Below, in pieces: positions 10,932-21,546 of a DNA stretch of 64,000 bases. The position numbers were made by a program, and so were the translations under genes. Each line of letters begins with the position of its first letter. Position 1 is the first letter of the stretch. The notes beneath the pieces are model-generated. The model had not been told where the DNA came from. It made no database searches and saw only the letters and a list, made by a program, of their open reading frames with translations. Source of the stretch: Sphingomonas daechungensis (lineage in GTDB: Bacteria; Pseudomonadota; Alphaproteobacteria; Sphingomonadales; Sphingomonadaceae); the NCBI RefSeq assembly GCF_014489495.1, contig NZ_CP060780.1, positions 2,305,001-2,369,000 of the forward strand, in the 5' to 3' direction.

Positions 10932-11958
10932 ATGGGCGATGAGAAGCGGAACGGCGGCAGGCTGAGGCACAGCAGCGACAGCGAGCCCGGCTACACCCGC
11001 AGGAAGCAAGGCCGGTACTGGCAATATTTTGATGAATCCGGCGCCCGGGTGACCGATCGCGAGACGATCGAACGTCTGAATGCGATCGCGCTTCCGCCGG
11101 CTTATGAGAACGCGTGGTTCTGCAAGGACGAAAACGGCCATCTTCAGGCGACCGGCATCGATGCTCGGGGCGCAAACAATACCGCTACCACCTCGGGTTT
11201 CGGCTAGGCGGGATAAGAAGAAATATACCGGCACACTGGAATTCGGACTGTCCTTGCCGAAGATCCGCGCCCGGGTTGCGGCCGACCTCAAGAAGCGCTC
11301 GCTGAGCCGAGACGCGGTGCTGGCGGCGGTCGTTCGACTGCTCGACACGGGCTACCTCCGCATCGGCAACGAGCAATATGCGAAAGCGAACAAGAGCTTC
11401 GGAGCGACCACGCTCAGGTCGCGGCATCTCCGCCGCAAGGGCAACAAGCTGACGATGCGGTTCACCGGCAAGCACGGGATCGTCCACGAGGTGCCGATTA
11501 CGGATTCCAATCTTCGGCGGATCGTTTCGAAATGCCAGGACCTGCCGGGCCAGCATCTCTTCCAGTACATGGCCGAAGACGGGGAAGCCTGCGCGGTGAG
11601 TTCCGCCGACGTCAACGCCTATATCCGCGAAGCATCCGGAGGCGACTTCACCGCCAAGAACTTCCGCACCTGGGGCGCGAGTGTGATCGCCTTCGAGCAG
11701 ATGCTGGCCGCAACCGAGTTCGAGAAGGCACGCATCAGCCTCAAGACGGTCCTGGAGCCCGTCGCGGAAGCGCTCGGCAATACGCCGGCCATCAGCCGCA
11801 AATCCTATGTCCATCCCAAGCTGATCGAAGCCGCTCGCGACCGCCCGCGAAACCCGCTTAACGGTCTGAAAAGGCCGCGCGAGCGCAAGTGGCTGTCGGC
11901 CGAAGAGGTTGGCCTTCTCAAGTTTCTTGGCGCCGAGAAGCGTACCGCGAAAACTTGA
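10932..11958 (+). CDS. DNA topoisomerase IB (frameshifted)
   Basis: Bacterial type IB topoisomerase of the poxvirus-like class, which relaxes supercoils through a 3'-phosphotyrosine intermediate. Seen in order: EPGYTRRKQGRYWQYFD N-terminal domain, ALPPAYENAWFCKDENGHLQ, RIGNEQYAKANKSFGATTLR in the catalytic core, the KNFRTWGASV motif with active-site Arg, and SRKSYVHP with the catalytic Tyr. Two missing bases near 11170 and 11200 interrupt the segment that should read GRKQYRYH...DKKKYTG; the second is clearly a lost G in CGGCT. Length about 342 residues. The downstream MscS gene follows closely. Confidence 0.93.
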
Positions 11959-11990
11959 TTGCGGTTGGCACCGCCGCCACAAGCCGCCTC

Positions 11991-13117
11991 ATGAAGCCGA
12001 AATTCGACGCCGTAAAACCTACCCAATCGGTCATCTCCTGGCTGATCGAGAACCGCGAAAGCGCTTTGGTCGGCGCACTGGTGGCGGCCGGCATCGTCGG
12101 GCTGATGCTGATCCTGCGCCTTGTCGGCCAAAGGATGGTCGCCCGCGAAACCGAGGCCCAGCATTTCGGATGGCAGAGCGTCATCGGCCGCGTGCTGGCG
12201 CGAACGACCGTCTTTTTCATGGTGATGACGGCGATCGACATTGTCACCACCTACGCCCAGCTTCCGCGGCGCGCTCAGCACTTGGTCGACATCGGCTTCA
12301 CGGTCGCCTCCGCCCTTCAGGGCGCGATCTGGGCTCGGGAGCTGATCCTCGGCCTGATTGCGCGGAAGGTCGGCGAAGAAACGAGCGAGTCCGCGCTGAG
12401 TAACGCGACGTCGATCATCCGCGTGCTTGTCAGCGTGGTCCTCTTCGCGATCGCCTTCATCGTCATTCTCGACAATCTCGGGGTCAACGTCACTGCGCTG
12501 GTTGCCGGCCTCGGCATCGGCGGCATTGCAATCGGCCTTGCCGCGCAGGGCATTTTCGCGGACCTTTTCGCGGCCCTTTCGATCCTGTTCGACAAACCGT
12601 TCCGCAAGGGTGATGTCGTCCGTTACGGCACCACGACCGGCGTGGTCGAACGGATCGGGCTCAAGACCACTCGCCTCCGCGGGCCAGCGGCGAACAGGTC
12701 ATCATGGCCAACACCAAGCTCCTCGAGCAGGAGCTACACAACGTCACCGACGCTCGGGTGCGGCGCACTTGGTTGCCGTTCGGTCTAGTCTACCAGACAT
12801 CGTCCGAGACGCTCGAGCGATTGCCGGAGATCGTGGCTGGACCGGTCGACGCGGTGAAGAACTGCAAGCTCGTCCGCTGCTGCGCCCTCGCGTTCGGACC
12901 GAGCTCGATCGACTGCGAAATCGTCTATGACGATAGAACGCGAGACCCGGACTCGCTGGCGCGCCACCGGTCCGAGATCATCGTCAACGTGAAGCGCGCG
13001 TTCGAAAGCGAGGGCATCGCCTTCGCCTATCCAACGCAAACGTCCTTCACGGCCGCACCAGACGGATCGTTCATCATGCCCTATGCCGAGCGCGGTGCTT
13101 CAGGTTCCGAAGGCTGA
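11991..13117 (+). CDS. Mechanosensitive ion channel, MscS family (frameshifted)
   Basis: Small-conductance mechanosensitive channel of the inner membrane. N-terminal hydrophobic helices (about residues 22-45, 60-90 and 145-165) precede the pore helix NLGVNVTALVAGLGIGGIAI followed by GLAAQGIFADLFAALSILFD, the MscS signature, and the beta domain with DKPFRKGDVV. The frame breaks near 12683, where a missing G hides RGASGEQVIMANTKLLEQEL; the C-terminal alpha/beta domain continues to 13117. I take ATG 11991 as start; a TTG at 11955 overlapping the topoisomerase stop is an alternative. It opens a solute-release path under osmotic shock. Confidence 0.88.
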
Positions 13118-13165
13118 GCGAAGTTCGACTTGCCCACGCGCGTCTGGCCGTTCTAACTGACAATC

Positions 13166-13621
13166 GTGCCAGTTACTTCCCTTTACGACCTCCGCTCGCG
13201 CATCGGCTCCGAAGTCGGCGTTTCGAGTTGGCTAACAATGGACCAGCAGCGGATCGACCAATTCGCCGACGCGACCGAGGATCGTCAGTTCATTCATGTT
13301 GATCCCGTGGCTGCCGCGCAGACGCCGTTCGGTGGGACGATCGGCCACGGCTTCCTGACCCTGTCGATGCTTTCGCGCATGGCCGCGGAGGCGATGCTTG
13401 TGCCGGACAGCATCAGGATGGCGGTCAACTACGGTCTCGATCGCGTGCGCTTCATTGCACCGGTCCGCAGCGGCAAGCGGATCCGCGGCCGCTTCCGGCT
13501 TGACTCGGTGGACGAGAAAGCGCCCGGGCAATTGCTGTTGCGTCACACCGTGACCGTAGAGATCGAGGGCGAGGAGAAGCCCGCACTGACGGCCGAATGG
13601 CTCGGCCTGCTGTTCGTTTGA
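13166..13621 (+). CDS. MaoC-family (R)-specific enoyl-CoA hydratase
   Basis: Hot-dog-fold hydratase of the MaoC/PhaJ type, 151 residues, single domain. The catalytic Asp/His region reads [20 protein letters not shown] followed by [16 protein letters not shown], matching the hydratase 2 motif. It hydrates trans-2-enoyl-CoA to (R)-3-hydroxyacyl-CoA, feeding either beta-oxidation side pathways or PHA precursors. It starts with GTG at 13166 and lies 11 bases upstream of a thiolase, so the two are probably one transcript. A PHA cluster lies 5 kb downstream, which fits a supply role, but that is inference. Intact reading frame. Confidence 0.88.
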   Translation: MPVTSLYDLRSRIGSEVGVSSWLTMDQQRIDQFADATEDRQFIHVDPVAAAQTPFGGTIGHGFLTLSMLSRMAAEAMLVPDSIRMAVNYGLDRVRFIAPVRSGKRIRGRFRLDSVDEKAPGQLLLRHTVTVEIEGEEKPALTAEWLGLLFV

Positions 13622-13631
13622 GGAGAGAAGA

Positions 13632-14816
13632 ATGTCCGTCCGCGACGCCGTAATCGTTTCGACCGCGCGAACCCCCATCGGCCGTGCTTACAAGGGCGCG
13701 TTCAATGCGACACCTGGTGCAACTCTTGGTGCGCTTTCACTTGCACCGGCCATCGAGCGTGCAGGCATCGACGCTGGCGAAATCGACGACGTGACGTGGG
13801 GCTGCGTGCTCACCCAGGGCGTTCAGGCGGGCAATATCGGCCGGCAGGTCGCCTTGCGCGCCGGCTGTCCGGTGACCGTTAGCGGGCAGACTATCGACCG
13901 CCAGTGCGCGTCCGGCCTGATGGCCATCGCGACTGCCGCGAAGCAGGTCATCATCGACAGGATGGATATCGTTGCCGCCGGCGGACAGGATTCGATCAGC
14001 CTGGTGCAGACGCCCGAAATGCGGATCGGCGGCGACCCTTCGCTGATCGCGATTCACAAGGATGTCTACATGCCGATGCTCGGCACGGCGGAGACCGTCG
14101 CCCAGCGCTACAAGATCAGCCGCGAGGCGCAGGACGAATATGCTCTCCAGTCGCAGCAGCGAACGGCCGCCGCGCAGGCTGCCGGCCGCTTCGATGCCGA
14201 AATCGTGCCGGTCACGGTGACGATGAGCGTCAAGGACAAGGAAACCGGCGAGGTTTCGCAAAAGGAAGTCTCGCTCGCCAAGGACGAAGGCAATCGCGCC
14301 GACACCACGTTGGAAGGCCTCGCATCCCTGCAGCCGGTGCTTGGCCCCGGCACGCACATCACCGCCGGCAACGCCAGCCAGCTCAGCGACGGTTCGTCGG
14401 CTTGCATCATCATGGACGCTACGGTCGCAGAGAAGCGCGGCCTGGAGCCGCTCGGCCGCTATGTCGGCATGGCGGTCGCCGGCACGGAGCCGGACGAAAT
14501 GGGTATCGGTCCCGTATTCGCGGTTCCCAAGCTGCTCGACCGGTTCGGCCTGAAAATGGACGACATCGGCCTGTGGGAGCTGAACGAGGCATTTGCGGTC
14601 CAGGTGCTCTATTGCCGCGACAAGCTCGGAATCCCCAACGACCTGCTCAACGTAGACGGTGGCGCGATTTCGATCGGCCACCCGTACGGCATGTCAGGTG
14701 CGCGCCTGACCGGTCATGCTTTGATCGAGGGCAAGCGCCGCGGCGCGAAATATGTCGTCACCACCATGTGCATCGGCGGCGGCATGGGCGCGGCTGGATT
14801 GTTCGAGGTTTTCTAG
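13632..14816 (+). CDS. Acetyl-CoA C-acyltransferase (thiolase)
   Basis: Thiolase-family enzyme of 394 residues, intact, which cleaves 3-ketoacyl-CoA or condenses acyl-CoAs in fatty acid metabolism. All three catalytic elements are present: nucleophile Cys in [10 protein letters not shown] near residue 91, His in [10 protein letters not shown] near 350, and Cys in [10 protein letters not shown] near 380. GAGGAGAGAAG precedes the ATG. The internal [16 protein letters not shown] variant differs from the commoner NEAFA-AQ form, suggesting a long-chain or unusual-substrate paralogue. It follows the MaoC hydratase and likely acts with it. Confidence 0.93.
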   Translation: MSVRDAVIVSTARTPIGRAYKGAFNATPGATLGALSLAPAIERAGIDAGEIDDVTWGCVLTQGVQAGNIGRQVALRAGCPVTVSGQTIDRQCASGLMAIATAAKQVIIDRMDIVAAGGQDSISLVQTPEMRIGGDPSLIAIHKDVYMPMLGTAETVAQRYKISREAQDEYALQSQQRTAAAQAAGRFDAEIVPVTVTMSVKDKETGEVSQKEVSLAKDEGNRADTTLEGLASLQPVLGPGTHITAGNASQLSDGSSACIIMDATVAEKRGLEPLGRYVGMAVAGTEPDEMGIGPVFAVPKLLDRFGLKMDDIGLWELNEAFAVQVLYCRDKLGIPNDLLNVDGGAISIGHPYGMSGARLTGHALIEGKRRGAKYVVTTMCIGGGMGAAGLFEVF

Positions 14817-14841
14817 GAAGCCGCCAGCCCGAATTCCTCAT

Positions 14842-16079
14842 TCAATCCTGGGCGGCCACCAGTGCGTCGGCCGGTCGTCGCGGCGTTCCGAACGCGATGA
14901 TCAGCGCCGACGCCGCAATCAGGATTCCAGCGACGAGGAAGGCAGCGCCGTCGAAGCCGTTGCGGCTTCCCCAAGCGAGGCTCTGCGCCGCGATCAGCGG
15001 GCCGAATATGGCAGCAACGCTGTTCATCGACCCCAGTCCTCCCTGGAGTGCGCCCTGCCGTGTCGCGTCGACCATCCGCGACAGCAGGCCGTTCATGGCC
15101 GGCCAGGCCAACGCGCCGAGGCAGCCGATCAGAAAGTAAGCGTAAACCTGCCAGCCGTGTGATGCGAACGCATAGGCGAGCAACGTGACTGCCCCGCATG
15201 AAAGTCCGACGACAGCCGCCCCCACTCTCCGAGACGCTTCACGACACGTTCGGTGAGGAAGACTTGCACCAGCAGCTGGAGTGCACCGACCCACACCAGG
15301 CTCCATCCGATCGCCGCCGAATCCCAGCCAAGGCGGATCGCGGCCCAGAAGGCCCAGACAGCGGGATAAACGACTCCGCCCAGCTGCCAGAGGAACCATG
15401 CGATCAGCAGAGGCGTGGCATTGCCGGCGTGAAAAAGCGGCTTGAATGCACCGATGACGTGCGCATCGCGAAGGCGGAACGGGCGACGGTTCTCCGGCTT
15501 CAATGTCTCGGGCAGGAAAAGCAGCATGGCGACTGCATTGATCGCCGCCAGCGCACCGGCGACGAAGAAAGGCGCTCGGGTGCCGAAGGCAGACACGACT
15601 CCGCCCAGCGCAGGGCCGATCACGAAGCCGACCCCGAATGATGCGCCGAGCAGTCCGAACGTGGCGGCGCGCTTCTCCGGAGGCGTCACGTCTGCAATCA
15701 CCGCACCCGCCGGGCCCATGCTTGCGCCGGCGATCCCAGCAACCGCCCTACCGACGAACAGCCAGGCGATCGTCGGTGCCCAGGCCATGACGAAATAGTC
15801 GATGGCGAAGGCAATCATGGCCGCGATCAGGACGATGCGCCGGCCAAAGCGATCACCGAGATTCCCCATGATGGGTCCGGCGAAGAACTGCGCGAGGGCG
15901 AAAACCGCCAGCATCCAGCCGGACACCCGGGTCGCCGCAGCAAGGTCCATCCGCCCAAGCTCGGTAATCAGCTCGGGCAGCACCGGCATGACAATGCCGA
16001 AACCAATGACGTCGACGGTTACGGCGGCGAGGACAATGGGAACCGCCCGATGTTCGAAACGCACCATGTGTTCATGCAT
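14842..16079 (-). CDS. MFS efflux transporter, TetA-like (frameshifted)
   Basis: Twelve-helix drug/H+ antiporter of the DHA1 class closest in layout to tetracycline efflux proteins. Start MHEHMVRFEHRAVPIVLAAV; motif A appears as GNLGDRFGRRIVL and motif C-like GASFGVGFVIGPALGG follows. Length about 413 residues after joining. The frame breaks near 15222 in a GGG run; adding one G gives EWGAAVVGLSCG and reads on to the stop at 14842. It converges on the thiolase gene. Actual substrate unknown; true TetA function should not be assumed from similarity. Confidence 0.85.
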
Positions 16080-16148
16080 GGCAAAGAAGCTGAGCCATGT
16101 CGAAACAGCTGTTTGCGGTTGGCGCTGTAGGCCCTAGTCTCGAATCAT

Positions 16149-16748
16149 ATGAGCGCCGTCGAACTCGTCGCGCTAGCCGCTTCGATCAGCCTGCTCGCGG
16201 GCTGGCGCCTCTATCTCGTGGTATTCGCCACCGGTCTCGCAATGAAGTTTGGCTGGGTCGCGCTTCCGGAGCAGTTGCGGACGCTGGACGTGCTCGCGAA
16301 CAACTGGATCATCGGCATTGCCGGTGCCGGGGCATTCGCGGAATTCTTCGCCGACAAGATCGCTTGGGTCGACAGCATCTGGGACACCGTTCACTCCGTC
16401 ATCCGACCGGTCGGTGGAGCCCTATTGAGCCTGGCCATCGTCGATTCAGCGGATCCGAGCTGGCAGGTGGCAAGCTTCCTTCTCGGCGGCGGTGCAGCCT
16501 TCATCGCTCATGCCGGAAAGGCGGGAGCGCGCACATTGGTGAACGTCAGCCCGGAGCCTTTCTCGAACGTAGTTGTGTCCACCGGCGAGGACGTGGCCAC
16601 CGTGGGCCTCTTCGCGCTTGCGATCGCCAACCCGGTCGCCGCCGTACTGATCGCTCTGCTGCTCGTGGCCTTGTCGATCTGGCTGGTGATCGCGGCTCGG
16701 CGCGCGCTGACGCGTCTGCTTGAACCCAAACGCCGTGAAGCTGTTTAG
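16149..16748 (+). CDS. DUF4126-family membrane protein
   Basis: Intact 199-residue protein with five or six hydrophobic helices, starting MSAVELVALAASISLLAGWR. The segments LRLYLVVFATGLAMKFG, ADKIAWVDSIWDTVHSVIRP and FIAHAGKAGARTLVNVSPEP match the DUF4126 layout, a widespread inner-membrane family of unknown role. The C-terminus is basic (RRALTRLLEPKRREAV). The stop lies 19 bases before the next small gene, so they may be co-transcribed. No enzymatic motif is visible. Confidence 0.85.
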   Translation: MSAVELVALAASISLLAGWRLYLVVFATGLAMKFGWVALPEQLRTLDVLANNWIIGIAGAGAFAEFFADKIAWVDSIWDTVHSVIRPVGGALLSLAIVDSADPSWQVASFLLGGGAAFIAHAGKAGARTLVNVSPEPFSNVVVSTGEDVATVGLFALAIANPVAAVLIALLLVALSIWLVIAARRALTRLLEPKRREAV

Positions 16749-16767
16749 TCCGGCAAGGAGTTCAAAG

Positions 16768-17019
16768 ATGCCCGAATCCAATCGCCCACTGGTCGAACGC
16801 ATCGCCCGCGTGCTCGCCGGCGCAGCGCACAGCAGCAATGCGGAAGGCAGCGATCCATCCGCAGCCGAGAAAGTCGACCTCACCTGGCCCGAGCACGTCA
16901 AGCAGGCGCTTGCCGTCCTCCACACTGCCCGCGAGCCGGACGAGGCGATGGCCGCGGCCGGCGATTCTGAAGTCTGGCGTGACATGGTTGAGGCTGCGCT
17001 GGCTCAGCGGGTCGATTGA
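16768..17019 (+). CDS. Small acidic hypothetical protein (83 aa)
   Basis: Starts MPESNRPLVERIARVLAG, with GGAG about ten bases upstream, and ends ALAQRVD. It has a central WPEHVKQALAVLHTAREPDE helix and no membrane segment. The stop TGA overlaps the TTG start of the following transporter, indicating translational coupling. Proteins of this size and pattern are common in sphingomonads; function unknown. Confidence 0.7.
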   Translation: MPESNRPLVERIARVLAGAAHSSNAEGSDPSAAEKVDLTWPEHVKQALAVLHTAREPDEAMAAAGDSEVWRDMVEAALAQRVD

Positions 17020-18400
17020 GCCCCCGAACGCGAACGCGCAAAGCCAGTCCCAACTGGACGCTTGTCGCCTGCGTCCTCGCGTCCAGCCTGTCCTTCGTCG
17101 AAGGCTCCGTTCTTAGCGTTGCCCTACCTGCCATCCGCGCGAGCTACGGAGCGGGGGCGGCCGAGGTCCAGTGGGTGGTCAACGCCTATCTTCTCCCATT
17201 GTCGGCGTTGCTGCTCTTGGGCGGAGCGCTGGGGGATCATTACGGACGGCGCCGGTTGCTCGTCATTGGAACCAGCATATTCGCGGTCACGTCCCTGCTT
17301 TGCGCATTGGCGGCAACCCTTCCCATCCTGTTGGCTGCCCGAGCGGCACAGGGCGTCGGCGCGGCCCTACTGCTCCCCAACAGCCTAGCCTTGCTCAACG
17401 CCGCTTTCGAAGGCGAGAAGCGCGGGCGTGCGGTCGGCATATGGGCTGCTGCCGGAGCCGCAGCGGCGGCGGTCGCGCCTCTGATCGGGGGTGGCTGGTC
17501 GATCACGCCGGCTGGCCCTCGATCTTCTACATCAACCTGCCGCTTGCGCTGGGAGCGATCCTGCTCGCGCTGAGGTTCGTTGAGGAAAGCAGGGAAAAAG
17601 GCGCTGGCCGCACCGATTATGCCGGCGCGCTGCTGATCACGGCAGGGCTAGGCGGCCTGACCTATGCGCTCACCTTGTGGTCGGCGAATGGCCGATGGAG
17701 TACCGCCGCGATCTCCACCGGCCTCGCCGGCCTCGCCTTGGTGGCGGGGTTTCTCCTCGTCGAGAAGCGTCGGGGGCAGCAGGCGATGATGCCGCTCGGC
17801 CTGTTCGGCGACCGCTGCTTTACCGGGCTGAACCTGATGACGTTCCTTCTCTACGGTGCGTTTGCGGCGGCGATGCTTCTGATCCCGTACGTGCTGATCA
17901 CCAGCGGCGGCTATTCGCCGGTCCAGGCTGGAATGGCGATGCTTCCGCTGCCGATTCTCATGACCACCATTTCGCCGACCATGGGCTCGCTCGCCGCCCG
18001 CATCGGGCCCCGCTTGCCGCTGACCGTCGGTCCGATCGTGGTCGGTGCAGGCATGCTGCTCGGAAGGCTGGTCAGCCCTGACGCCAGCTATTGGACGGGA
18101 GTCTTTCCGACGATACTTGTTTCAGCGATCGGAATGACGATTGCCGTCGCGCCATTGACGTCCTCGGTCCTCAGCTCGGTCGAGGAACAGCACGTTGCGA
18201 TGGCGTCCGGCTTCAACAGCGCCGTTGCCCGGCTGGGCGGGTTGATTGCAACCGCAATGCTCGGGTCCGTGCTGGGCCGGGAAGACGCCGGCCTCTTCGA
18301 CGGATTTCACTCCGCCATGACGATCGCGGCGGTAGTCGCCGCGCTTGCAGGGATCGTCGCGCTCACCATGCTGGGTGGAGTTCGGATGCGGAAGGCCTGA
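17016..18400 (+). CDS. MFS efflux transporter, DHA2 (EmrB/QacA) family (frameshifted)
   Basis: Fourteen-helix drug/H+ antiporter. TTG start overlaps the upstream stop. VVNAYLLPLSALLLLGGALG followed by DHYGRRRLLVIG is the family motif A region, and AARAAQGVGAALLLPNSLAL is motif C. The frame breaks near 17490 in a run of five Gs; six Gs would restore LIGGWLVDHAGWPSIFYINL, the conserved DHA2 segment, so a base is missing. Joined length is about 462 residues. It probably exports hydrophobic toxicants; no regulator sits beside it. Confidence 0.88.
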
Positions 18401-18402
18401 CT

Positions 18403-19635
18403 TCAGGCGTTCTTGGCGATCCAGTCCTCGACAACCGGCGCGATGCGCTCGCGCCACTTGCGCCCGTTGAAAATGCCGTAGTGGCCGACGTCCTTGGCCA
18501 TGAAATATTGCTTCTTGGACGAGCCGAGACCGGTCGAGATGTCCAGCGCAGCCTTGGTCTGGCCAATGCCCGAAATATCGTCGCGCTCGCCCTCGATGGC
18601 GAGCAGCGCGGTGTCCTTGATCGCCCTGGGATCGACCTTGTCGCCGCGGTGCATCAGCTGGCCCTTGGGCAGCAGATGGCGCTGGAAGACGATATCGACC
18701 GTTTGCAGGTAGAATTCGGCAGTCATGTCGGCGACCGAGCGATATTCGTCGTAGAAATTCTGGGTCGAAGTCGCGCTCTCCTCATCGCCTTCGACCAGAT
18801 GCTTGAACATCTCCCAATGGCTGACGAGGTGGCTGCCGAGGTTCATGGTCATGAAGCCCGCGAGCTGAAGGAAGCCCGGATAAACCTTCCGGCCGGCGCC
18901 CGGATAATAGAGCGGAACGGTGGCGATCGCATTCTTCTGGAACCACGCTAGCGGACGCTCGGTCGCAAGAGTATTCACCGCAGTCGGCGCCTCGCGGCTG
19001 TCGACCGGTCCGCCCATCATCGTCAGCGTCTTTGGACGCCAGCGATTGCGGGAAGCATTCATCAGCGCGACGGCAGCATAGGCCGGAACCGACGGCTGGC
19101 AGACCGCCAGGACGTGGGGACGCTCGCCCCTCGCTTCGCCGATCGCCTCAATGAACTCGATGAGATAATCGACGTAATCGTCGAAATCGAAGGTGCCCTC
19201 GCTGAGCGGTACCGACTTCGCGTCGCGCCAATCGGTGATGTAGACGTCATGCTTCGGAAGCATCCGCTCCACCGTGCCGCGAAGCAGCGTCGCGAAGTGT
19301 CCGGACATCGGCGCCACGATCAGCAGCGGCGGATCCTTGTCGGCCACACCTTCGCGGACGAAGCGCTTGAGCTGCCCGAACGGCTCCCGGACCAGGATTT
19401 CCTCGTGAACCTTGACCTTGCGGCCCTTCACGATCGTTTCCTTCAGGCCGAATTCCGGCTTCCCTCGTGGCGCCGCAGCATGGGCGAACACGTCGAGAGC
19501 CGCCGAAATCATCGGACTCATCGAGGCGTAAGCAAATGGGTTTGCTGGATTATTCAGCCACCCCGCGCTCATTCCCGCCAATTTGCTCGCACCCGCGAGA
19601 AACGAGCGCTGAACTTCGTAGGCGTCATACAGCAT
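18403..19635 (-). CDS. phaZ: Intracellular polyhydroxyalkanoate depolymerase
   Basis: Intact 410-residue intracellular PHA depolymerase (PhaZ1 type, short-chain-length PHB class), which mobilises stored granules. It starts MLYDAYEVQRSFLAGASKLA, the usual N-terminus, and has VYITDWRDAKSVPLSEGTFD, then HVLAVCQPSVPAYAAVALMN where a Cys replaces the serine of a lipase box, as in this family; Asp and His lie in DISGIGQTK and KDVGHYGIFNGRKWRE. It faces the divergent ABC transporter; the shared upstream region holds TGC-rich dyads that could bind PhaR. Part of the 18-25 kb PHA cluster. Confidence 0.93.
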   Translation of the reverse strand: MLYDAYEVQRSFLAGASKLAGMSAGWLNNPANPFAYASMSPMISAALDVFAHAAAPRGKPEFGLKETIVKGRKVKVHEEILVREPFGQLKRFVREGVADKDPPLLIVAPMSGHFATLLRGTVERMLPKHDVYITDWRDAKSVPLSEGTFDFDDYVDYLIEFIEAIGEARGERPHVLAVCQPSVPAYAAVALMNASRNRWRPKTLTMMGGPVDSREAPTAVNTLATERPLAWFQKNAIATVPLYYPGAGRKVYPGFLQLAGFMTMNLGSHLVSHWEMFKHLVEGDEESATSTQNFYDEYRSVADMTAEFYLQTVDIVFQRHLLPKGQLMHRGDKVDPRAIKDTALLAIEGERDDISGIGQTKAALDISTGLGSSKKQYFMAKDVGHYGIFNGRKWRERIAPVVEDWIAKNA

Positions 19636-19703
19636 TTAGGGGCACCCTCATCACCACGAACCAATGGATGTGGACCCCATTTGCTCCAACGGCAAGGGCC
19701 ATG

Positions 19704-19730
19704 TTGCACTGCACTCATTGCGGTGCGCAA
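19704..19730. promoter_or_regulatory. TGC-rich dyads, possible PhaR operator
   Basis: Between phaZ and the divergent ABC gene lie TTGCACTGCA (containing the palindrome TGCACTGCA) and TTGCGGTGCGCAA, four bases apart. Known PhaR proteins of alphaproteobacteria bind TGC-rich dyads near PHA genes, and phaR is in this same cluster. The operator role is inference. Confidence 0.35.
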
Positions 19731-19765
19731 TTGAGGGACAGCGCCACGGCTGCTAGTCGGCAACG

Positions 19766-21543
19766 ATGGCCAGCGCCGCAAACCGCCCCAAGGGCCGCTC
19801 CGTCAAGAACCTGCGCATGATCTGGCGCTTCGCCTCGCAATATCGCGGGCATATCGCAGCGGCGGCGGCAGCCCTGGTGGTTGCTGCGGCGGCGACATCG
19901 GGCGTCCCATACGCCTTCAAGCTCATCATCGACAAAGGGTTTGCCACCGGGGCTCCACGCGGGACATCGCCCGCTGGTTCGAATATCTGCTGATGCTGGT
20001 CGGCGTGATGGCCATCGCGACGGCTGTCCGGTATTTCTTCGTGTCCTGGCTGGGCGAGCGCACCGTCGCCGACATCCGCCTTGCGGTTCATCGCAACCTG
20101 CTTCGCCTGTCGCCCGGCTTCTTTGAAGAGAACCGGCCCGCGGAGATTACCTCCCGGCTGACCGTCGACACGACGATTATCGAGCAAGTTGTCGGCACCA
20201 CGGTTTCCGTCGCGCTTCGAAACGTCGTCCTGGCGATCGCCTGCGTCGGCATCCTCATTTATTTGTCGCCGAAGCTCGCCGGACTGATGCTGCTCGGCCT
20301 TCCACTTGCACTGGGACCGATCATTCTTCTCGGCCGCCGCGTCCGCAAGATCTCGACCAGCAGCCAGGACCGCATTGCCGATGTCGGAGCAGTAACCAGC
20401 GAGGTGCTTGGATCGATGAAGATCGTCCAGGCTTTCGGGCAGCAAGGCCGCGAGGCCTCCCGCTTCACCGAAGCCGTCGAGCGCGTCTTCGCAACCGCCA
20501 AGAAACGCATCCTGCTGCGCGCCATCATGACAGCTTGTGCAATCTTCCTGATGTTCGGTGCCATCACCCTGATCATCTGGCAGGGCGCGGTGGATGTCGC
20601 CGCCGGGCGGATGACGGGTGGCACCATTGCGGCGTTCGTTCTCTACGGCGGTCTTCTCGCCGGCGCTTTCGGGGCACTGTCCGAAGTGTATGGCGATTTC
20701 CTTCGCGCGGCCGGCGCTTCCGAACGCCTGACCGAGTTGCTGGAAGCGGAGCCCGACATTCGGGCGCCGGCCAACCCGAAGGTGCTGCCGCAGCCCGCCC
20801 GTGGCGAGCTCACGTTCGAAGACGTCACTTTTCATTATCCGACGCGGCGTGATGTCTCCGCTCTCGAGGGCTTCAACCTCGATGTGAAGGCGCGTGAGCG
20901 ACTTGCGCTGGTGGGTCCTTCGGGAGCCGGCAAGACGACGATCTTCCAGCTGGCCGAGCGCTTCTACGACCCGCAATCCGGCCGAGTGCTGCTCGACGGC
21001 GTCGATCTCCGCGACGCCGATCCCGCCGACATCCGGCAGCGGATCGCTTTGGTCCCTCAGGAGACGGTTATGTTCGCCGCAACCGCGCGCGACAATCTTC
21101 GCTACGGCAACTGGAACGCCAGCGAAGAGGACATCTGGCAAGCCGCGCGCGACGCACACGCCGAGGAATTCCTGCGCAAGCTTCCGGATGGTCTCGACAC
21201 GTTCATGGGTGAAGGCGGAGCGCGCCTCTCGGGCGGACAACGTCAGCGCATTGCGATTGCTCGAGCGCTGCTTCGCAATGCGCCCTTGTTGCTCCTCGAT
21301 GAGGCGACGTCAGCGCTGGATGCAGAAAGCGAACGGCTGGTGCAGGACGCTCTCGACCGCTTGATGGCGGATCGAACGACGATCGTCATTGCGCATCGCC
21401 TCGCAACCGTACGCGCGGCCGACCGCATCGTCGTGATGGATCACGGCAGGATCGTCGAGGAAGGCACGCACGCCACGCTGACACGTCGCGAGGGCCTTTA
21501 CGCAAGGCTGGCGCGGCTCCAGTTCGAAGACCGCGCCGCCTAA
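19766..21543 (+). CDS. ABC transporter, fused permease/ATPase, MsbA-like (frameshifted)
   Basis: Half-transporter with an N-terminal six-helix domain and C-terminal ATPase, 592 residues. ATPase motifs: Walker A GPSGAGKTT, signature LSGGQRQRIAIARALL, Walker B PLLLLDEATSALD, and the switch His in TIVIAHRLATV. It should export a lipid or hydrophobic compound as a homodimer. The frame breaks near 19954: GCCACCGGGGCTCC lacks one G, which would give GFATGGSTRDIARWFEYLLM. It diverges from phaZ and is followed by the H1-like gene in convergent orientation. Substrate unknown. Confidence 0.9.
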
Positions 21544-21546
21544 GAC